In this document: one piece after another, positions 6,182-10,120 of the stretch
Position numbering within the stretch: position 1 is the first letter of the stretch
How the letters are laid out: every line of letters begins with the position of its first letter
Source: JALZAI01 sp038212215
Lineage (GTDB): Bacteria > Actinomycetota > Actinomycetes > Mycobacteriales > Jatrophihabitantaceae
Reading direction: 5' to 3'
Length of the DNA: 10,120 bases
NCBI GenBank assembly: GCA_038212215.1
Contig: JBBQUT010000067.1
Span: 1-10,120 of the forward strand
Translations under genes and position numbers: made by a program
Notes under the pieces: generated by a model
The model's input: only the letters and a program-made list of their open reading frames with translations
The model's database searches: none
What the model was told of the DNA's origin: nothing

Positions 6182-8054
6182 GGCGACCTCCAGAACTCAG
6201 GCTGAAGCCTGGCGTCCTGGGAGCGTCGGAGCTCCAGCAGATGGATGAGGCAACCAGACTAAGACTGCTCCCGGCCGACGCGGCCAGATCGGCGCGCAAG
6301 CGCCGATTCGGGACGTCGTGCACGTCTCGGCCAACCGCTCGACCGGCGTTGATATGAGCGCTGTAAAAAAGTCCTGCTCCGACCCTGCTGGACAAACAAC
6401 CAAGAATGGACCAGGGACAAGCGGCGCCATGGCCCAGAAAAGCTGGAACTCTCGAAGTGCCTATTCGAGGAAATGGCCTCGCTACACGCTGCTGCTCCCA
6501 ACCAAGGAGCCGATCGACTGCTTCGGCTGTCTGGGCATCCGCTGGCTCGTTCATAGCGATCAGTCGCTGCGCTCGCATAACCAGACGCAGTGTCTCGGCG
6601 AAGTCGTCGTCTCCGACGCGTGTACAGAGGTCGCGAAGGAGGCGGAATCGGATGCCGAACTCCTGCGGCGTGGCCTTGACGACCGCTCCCGCTTTCAGCG
6701 CAACCGAGTGGCGAAGGCCAGCTAGAGTGAGATATGGGGCGCCGTCCAGCGTCGTCATATGGGCAAGTTCCATAGACGCCAGTTCTTGCTCGATGCTATC
6801 CGGCTCGCATCGGGCGTGCGCTCGCGCAAGGTCTAGCGGCACATTAAGGCGTCGCGAACGCTCGGAGACTTGCCACATGAGTGTCAGTTGCGACGCCGCC
6901 TCGGGCAGCACCAGCAACAACGCTCCGACGGACGGCAACGGCGATTCCAACGTCCCCCAGCCGGTCACGGTGATGACCTCTGGCGATATATGCACCTCAA
7001 CGTCTGACAGGCCCGCCGAAGCGATAAGCAGTCTAAGCGCCGTTTCCGGTGATAATAGAGACTGACTGTGAATAACTGACGTCGGCGTGCCCCGCTGCGC
7101 CAATGCAATCTCGAACGTCAGCGACAGAGCGATAGCGCTCTCAGTGAATAAAAGTGCAGAGTCGGCGAACGCCACGTCACTCAAGATGGTTTCGGCCTCT
7201 CCACGGCCGAGGACGATGAATCCATCTCGTATCTCGTAGTCATTGTGACCGCTCGCGTTGCGGAGGGGCCCCAGCAGCCCGACCGCGAGATCGTGACTCG
7301 TCGCGTTGTCGCGAAGATAATGGACTAGCGGGCGCTTCTGCCGGTTCGCCATATGGTCGGCGTAGGTGCCAGTGCCCAGATGGGCCAGAATGGTCGCTGC
7401 GAAGTGTCGGCAAGCGCCCTCAAAGATGTCTTGAACGTAGAGCAAGATTGCTCTGACTGCGGCGCGATCGTGCTTCGCCACGGCGAGCATGTTCTGAAGG
7501 GTGTCGCCGGCGTCCGCGAGCTTCGTGTGGGCATCCTCATGCCCGCTCCGCCAATCATCGTCGGTAGCTAAGGCATCGAACGCGCCTGGCCGTTGAAGCA
7601 GCCGGTAGAGCGTGGCGGCAAGCGAGCAGAAGCGGTCGTAGTCGAAGAGAATTTGCGCGTACGTTGAGGCCCACAACACGCCAAGACCCACACCGTCGCT
7701 TGGCGCCTCGGACGTGCCGATGATGCGCCTAACCACGTCGCGCCCTAGGCGATCTGCGCCGAGGAATCCTTCCGTCGTGCCAGCGATCACCCGCAGAGCA
7801 ACGAGCTCGAAGAACTCGTCGCCGGTCGAAGACGTGAGCGCGTTGAGCTCGGCATAGGCGTCGCCCAACTCGGGAAGGCGCTCGGTCGCTGCATCGAGTA
7901 GACGCTGAGCCTCGCGCCCAGCTGCCTGGGCGTCCAGCAAGAGGGCTGACCGAGCAAGCGCCGCGAGCCGCATCGACACCGTCGCGTCGAGAACTTCAGT
8001 TGCTGGGCGAAATCTTTTCGCCGCTTTGACATGGGGCCCCCAATGTCTGCCCAT
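6084..8054 (-). CDS. Large protein with HEPN-like Rx4H motif, unknown family; 3' end doubtful
   Basis: The frame from ATG 8054 gives 656 residues; I do not recognise the family. Residues 1-520 look like real protein, mainly helical. At 265-270 the sequence LRNASGH places Arg265-Asn266 and His270 in the R(polar)x4H pattern of HEPN domains, followed by ...NDYEIRDGFIVLGRG as in HEPN proteins. HEPN proteins are often metal-independent RNases in toxin-antitoxin, abortive-infection and CRISPR systems. Residues about 350-520 form a second alpha/beta-like part. After about 525 (below about 6480) composition becomes irregular, and the last 32 codons overlap the integrase gene in another frame, so the true end was probably lost by insertion, deletion or frameshift. 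The frame is open to 8186 upstream, but the added part is not protein-like. The ribosome site at 8054 is weak. Base composition is less GC-rich than its neighbours, with codons such as AGA, suggesting transfer. Confidence 0.6.
   Translation of the reverse strand: MGRHWGPHVKAAKRFRPATEVLDATVSMRLAALARSALLLDAQAAGREAQRLLDAATERLPELGDAYAELNALTSSTGDEFFELVALRVIAGTTEGFLGADRLGRDVVRRIIGTSEAPSDGVGLGVLWASTYAQILFDYDRFCSLAATLYRLLQRPGAFDALATDDDWRSGHEDAHTKLADAGDTLQNMLAVAKHDRAAVRAILLYVQDIFEGACRHFAATILAHLGTGTYADHMANRQKRPLVHYLRDNATSHDLAVGLLGPLRNASGHNDYEIRDGFIVLGRGEAETILSDVAFADSALLFTESAIALSLTFEIALAQRGTPTSVIHSQSLLSPETALRLLIASAGLSDVEVHISPEVITVTGWGTLESPLPSVGALLLVLPEAASQLTLMWQVSERSRRLNVPLDLARAHARCEPDSIEQELASMELAHMTTLDGAPYLTLAGLRHSVALKAGAVVKATPQEFGIRFRLLRDLCTRVGDDDFAETLRLVMRAQRLIAMNEPADAQTAEAVDRLLGWEQQRVARPFPRIGTSRVPAFLGHGAACPWSILGCLSSRVGAGLFYSAHINAGRAVGRDVHDVPNRRLRADLAASAGSSLSLVASSICWSSDAPRTPGFSLSSGGRHDHHHDFDRRDVDRAAVHRGRADRFGWVSCRL
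6198..6236. repeat. Palindromic sequences just upstream of the integrase start
   Basis: CAGGCTGAAGCCTG (6198-6211) is a palindrome with 6-bp arms around GA. It is followed by CTGGGAGC (6217-6224) facing GCTCCAG (6231-6237), with one bulged G. They lie between the ribosome site of the integrase gene and the strong hairpin at 6288. They may be recombinase or regulator binding sites, or a stem in the leader RNA. Only the symmetry is seen directly. Confidence 0.35.
6288..6307 (-). terminator. Strong 8-bp hairpin with GCAA tetraloop
   Basis: ATCGGCGC (6288-6295) and GCGCCGAT (6300-6307) are perfect complements around a GCAA loop, a stable GNRA-type tetraloop. It stands about 106 bases upstream of the integrase start, where a terminator for the large minus-strand gene would be expected, even though that gene's frame stays open through it. 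No T-run follows. An RNA regulatory stem for the integrase is an alternative. Confidence 0.45.
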
Positions 8055-8673
8055 TATTCCGCGACCTGTCGACCTGGATTGGGAGGTCGAGGCGCGCCGC
8101 AGTCGGAGAAGGTTCCCACTGGCTGACGTCGGTCGTTCAAGAACGGTCCATCTGTGCGACGTCGTGAGGGCGACGCCACCGCGCATAGCGACGGATATCG
8201 CGAGCGGAAGAGCTCAGAACGGACACGCGCAACCTCTGATAATGAAGCATTTCGCACAGGGTCCACACCGCGTTGACCACTTGCGTTGGGGCCTGCCGAG
8301 GGCGAGAGTCGACAGCGTGCTGGCTGAGGTGGTTCCGTACGACGTTGCTCGTCATGGCGCCCGCACCGTGAGCGCTCGCGGAAGTTGTGCGCAGGGCGGC
8401 GTCGATACGTGTGCCGCGCAGCCAGTCTTCTCCGTCATCGGGGAGACCTACACCGTCGCGGCGTGTGATGACCACGTCGCTGGCGCGCTCCGCCAGGCGC
8501 TCGGTATTCCCTCGCAGCAGTGACGGAACCGGCCGACAGTCAATGACTCCCGGCCGGTCAAGAGCGATGGCGCACAGAACGATTCATCCGGGCGACCGTT
8601 CGCACGGCGGGCCACCCAACCTATCGACGGCTCTGGAGCGGGCGCGTTGCCCGCAGGGAGGGGGCATCGGAGC
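8055..8673. other. Gene-poor stretch between the HEPN-like gene and mazF
   Basis: No gene is certain here. A 7-bp inverted repeat, TCGACCT (8069-8075) with AGGTCGA (8084-8090), lies 15 bases upstream of the HEPN-like start and could be an operator. A rightward frame, longest from 8026 and with an internal ATG at 8242, ends at TGA 8521-8523. Its last part (FSVIGETYTVAACDDHVAG and on) is protein-like with moderate G/C third positions, and the stop is followed after 4 bases by a strong hairpin. No ribosome site or family supports it, so I do not list it as a gene. A decayed gene is possible. Confidence 0.4.
8528..8558. terminator. Symmetrical hairpin, possible bidirectional terminator
   Basis: ACCGGCCG (8528-8535) pairs perfectly with CGGCCGGT (8551-8558). 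Inside, AGTC (8538-8541) pairs with GACT (8545-8548) around AAT, separated by a 2x2 internal loop. It sits 115 bases downstream of the mazF stop on the minus strand and 4 bases after the rightward stop at 8523. It could therefore end leftward mazEF transcripts, rightward ones, or both. No T-run on the plus side; TTCC follows on the minus side. Confidence 0.55.
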
Positions 8674-9003
8674 CTATTCGGCGAGGCCGAGAAACACGAC
8701 GAGAGCGCGGTCGAGCCGGACGAGGTCTGCATCGGGAAGCCGGCCGACGTGATCGCGCAGGTTCGCCCTCGGCATCGTGGTGATCTTGTCGACCATGATC
8801 AGGCTGGGCTGCTCGATACCGGTGCTTGCCGTCGGCTCTAGAGGGATCCGAGTCAGTGGCGCGGCGACCGGGTTGGTCGTAAGGGGGCAGACGGTGACCG
8901 ATGCAGTGGCGTCGAAGCGATCGTCCTGCACTATGACGACAGGTCTGGGTTTGCCGGTGTAAGCACCTCGTGCGGCGGCAGTGTAGATCTCGCCGCGCCT
9001 CAC
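8674..9003 (-). CDS. mazF: MazF/PemK-family endoribonuclease toxin
   Basis: This 109-residue protein has normal MazF length. It opens MRRGEIYTA, then GKPRPVVIVQDDRF (17-30), and CPLTTN (39-44), the two conserved segments carrying the catalytic Arg (Arg20) and Thr (Thr42) by comparison with E. coli MazF Arg29 and Thr52. It ends with the usual C-terminal helix LVRLDRALVVFLGLA. MazF toxins cleave single-stranded RNA at short motifs and stop growth when the antitoxin is lost; the target motif cannot be read from sequence. The start is GTG 9003, overlapping the antitoxin stop in GTGA (4 bases), which implies translational coupling. Confidence 0.93.
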   Translation of the reverse strand: MRRGEIYTAAARGAYTGKPRPVVIVQDDRFDATASVTVCPLTTNPVAAPLTRIPLEPTASTGIEQPSLIMVDKITTMPRANLRDHVGRLPDADLVRLDRALVVFLGLAE

Positions 9004-9224
9004 TCGGTGGGCTTCGCCTCGCTGCTCCAGTCGACCGAGATGGCGTCAACGAAGGACTGGTCGTCGGCTTCGTGCTCACTCGCGGCGATGGCGGCCGACT
9101 GGCGGTGCGCCTGGGCGGCGAACTCCGGGGCCCGCACGTCGGGCACCCAGATCTGAACAGGTCGCAACCCCTGTGCCCTGAGCCGTCTGCGATGTTCGCG
9201 GACTCGCTCTCGTGTACTAGCCAT
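9000..9224 (-). CDS. mazE: MazE-family (DUF3018-type) antitoxin
   Basis: This 74-residue protein begins STRERVREHRRRLRAQGLRP, a basic N-terminus expected to form the DNA-binding part. It is followed by VQIWVPDVRAPEFAAQAHRQS and an acidic tail (ASEHEADDQSFVDA), the part that typically wraps the toxin. This order matches the small antitoxins annotated as DUF3018/MazE that accompany this MazF type. ATG 9224 has no Shine-Dalgarno sequence, but a -10-like hexamer ends exactly 6 bases before it, so a leaderless transcript is likely. It is the first gene of the mazE-mazF operon, and a palindrome at the promoter suggests self-repression. Confidence 0.88.
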   Translation of the reverse strand: MASTRERVREHRRRLRAQGLRPVQIWVPDVRAPEFAAQAHRQSAAIAASEHEADDQSFVDAISVDWSSEAKPTE

Positions 9225-9269
9225 ACCGCAACGTTACATGTAACGGGCACGGTTCGTCCACCGTCGCCC
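9225..9269 (-). promoter_or_regulatory. Leaderless mazEF promoter with 14-bp palindromic operator
   Basis: CGTTACATGTAACG at 9232-9245 is a perfect 14-bp palindrome. On the minus strand TAACGT (9236-9241) is a TANNNT-type -10 whose last base is followed by 6 bases and then the A of the mazE ATG, the geometry of leaderless genes. TGGACG about 18 bases upstream could be a weak -35. The palindrome overlaps the -10, so a bound MazE or MazEF complex would shut the promoter, as known for other mazEF operons. Confidence 0.65.
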
Positions 9270-9476
9270 GATAGCGGACGGCCTCGGTCAGGGCGTAATC
9301 GCGCACGTCGCACAGAACGTCGCGCAGAATCACGCCACTTTGGAAACGCGCCCCGCGCCGAACGACGGCGATGCGCGCGGCGATAGCAGCGAGCTGCGTG
9401 ACGCGGGCTGCTGGTCTCGTGACGTCGACTTCAACTCCTATTGTGGGCATCGTTGCGGGCGGTCGACGTGCGTTAC

Positions 9477-9564
9477 GGCAGGCTCCGGCCTGCCGAGCGC
9501 AGGTTTTCCGACTTGCCGCAGTTCCCGGCTGCAGAGCAACGTCCTACGCTGGGCAGGAGCCTGC
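9477..9564 (+). promoter_or_regulatory. Two related inverted repeats in the amidase leader
   Basis: GGCAGGC-TCCG-GCCTGCC (9477-9494) is a perfect 7-bp hairpin. GCAGG-AG-CCTGC (9553-9564) repeats the same arms and abuts the amidase ribosome site GGGGAGG (9565-9571). The arms of one copy can pair with the other, so the leader could switch structure, or the DNA could bind one regulator twice. A short T-run (TTTT, about 9505) follows the first stem. Farther out, ACGTCGAC (9422-9429) and GTCGACGT (9462-9469) form another inverted repeat. Confidence 0.45.
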
Positions 9565-9577
9565 GGGGAGGTGGCGT

Positions 9578-10120
9578 GTGCGATCCGATCAATTGACCCT
9601 CGCGGCCGCAGCGGCTGCGGTGGCCAACGGCGAGGTGTCGCCGGTTGAGTTAACTACGGCCTATCTCGAGCGCATCGATCGACTCAACCCAGCCTTGACC
9701 GCCTACGTGGAGGTCACCGCGGACCGGGCTCTCGCCGATGCCGCGTCACTGTCTGACGAGGCGGCCGCCGGGAACCTGCGCGGGCCTCTGCACGGTGTGC
9801 CGATCGCGTTGAAGGACCTGATCGACACCGCCGGCATCCCCACTCGTGCCGGCACGCTCGGCTACCGCGACCGGGTGCCAGACACCGACGCCACCATCGC
9901 GCGGCGGCTGCGCGAGGCCGGGACGGTACTGCTGGGCAAGACGGCCACTCACGAGTTGGCCTACGGGGTGACGACGACGAATCCGAAGGCGTACGGCACG
10001 ACCTGCAACCCGTGGGACGTCGACCGCATCCCGGGCGGCTCCAGTGGCGGTTCGGCCGCCGCCGTCGTCGCCGGCCTCGCTGCGGCCGCCACCGGCACCG
10101 ATACCGGCGGCAGCATCCGC
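9578..10120 (+). CDS. Amidase-signature family enzyme, N-terminal part
   Basis: This frame runs off the right edge after 181 codons. It starts SDQLTLAAAAAAVANGEVSP, the usual N-terminal helix. It then shows LHGVPIALKDLIDTAG with catalytic Lys79, GGSSGGSAAAVVAG with cis-Ser155, and GTDTGGSIR with nucleophile Ser179, the complete Ser-cisSer-Lys triad of amidase-signature hydrolases. Family members hydrolyse amides, including GatA of the transamidosome, indole-acetamide hydrolases and 6-aminohexanoate enzymes; the visible part does not separate them. The GTG start at 9578 has GGGGAGG (9565-9571) at 6 bases spacing. It is transcribed away from mazEF and preceded by inverted repeats that may regulate it. 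Confidence 0.93.
   Translation, partial: MRSDQLTLAAAAAAVANGEVSPVELTTAYLERIDRLNPALTAYVEVTADRALADAASLSDEAAAGNLRGPLHGVPIALKDLIDTAGIPTRAGTLGYRDRVPDTDATIARRLREAGTVLLGKTATHELAYGVTTTNPKAYGTTCNPWDVDRIPGGSSGGSAAAVVAGLAAAATGTDTGGSIR

Noticed and set aside
6366..6384. A-run at 6363-6368 as a U-tract terminator for the minus strand
   Set aside because: On the minus strand a T6 run is present, but the bases before it form a direct, not inverted, repeat, so no stem precedes it.
8055..8186. N-terminal extension of the HEPN-like protein to an ATG at 8186
   Set aside because: The added 44 residues are Arg/Ser/Thr-rich and irregular, and cross an inverted repeat that looks regulatory.
9217..9450. 77-residue minus-strand frame upstream of mazE
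   Set aside because: It covers the mazE promoter and palindrome, has no ribosome site, overlaps the mazE start by 8 bases and resembles no protein.
1..10120. CRISPR array
   Set aside because: No regularly spaced repeats of 20-40 bases occur anywhere in the window.

Overview
The window is GC-rich with strong G/C preference at third codon positions, uses GTG starts and carries leaderless-type and GGAGG-type initiation signals. Its gene families (a cyclic-nucleotide-domain/thioredoxin-reductase-like fusion, TetR-SDR pairs, a DUF3018-type MazE with MazF, a VapC toxin) fit a high-GC actinobacterium. The genus cannot be fixed from the sequence.

Left part (1-2450). The last 30 codons of a VapC-type PIN toxin open the window. 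A spacer follows, then a 571-residue flavoprotein with an N-terminal cyclic-nucleotide-binding fold and a thioredoxin-reductase-like core that lacks the CxxC pair. Convergent to it is a small VOC/glyoxalase-fold protein.

Middle-left (2563-4906). A TetR regulator is divergent from a short-chain dehydrogenase/reductase. The 128-bp divergent region holds two operator-like elements sharing the GATCGGTGTRCATA sequence. Downstream of the SDR lie a possible 58-codon ORF with a good Shine-Dalgarno sequence, a perfect 13-bp inverted repeat, and a Rossmann-fold protein of the F420-dependent NADP reductase-like family. This looks like a TetR-controlled redox operon for an unknown substrate.

Middle-right (4907-8673), accessory in character. 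A spacer without recognisable genes leads to a leftward tyrosine recombinase in which the HxxR catalytic arginine is Gln. Upstream of it on the same strand is a large protein of no family I recognise. It has an Arg-Asn-x3-His (Rx4H) motif typical of HEPN ribonuclease-like domains, and its reading frame runs on into the integrase gene. Several strong hairpins lie between these units. This orphan protein is the best candidate in the window for an undescribed, possibly defence-related, function.

Right part (8674-10120). A leftward mazE-mazF toxin-antitoxin pair has a 4-nt overlap and a perfect 14-bp palindrome at an apparently leaderless promoter. The N-terminal 181 codons of an amidase-signature enzyme then run off the right edge, preceded by two related inverted repeats.
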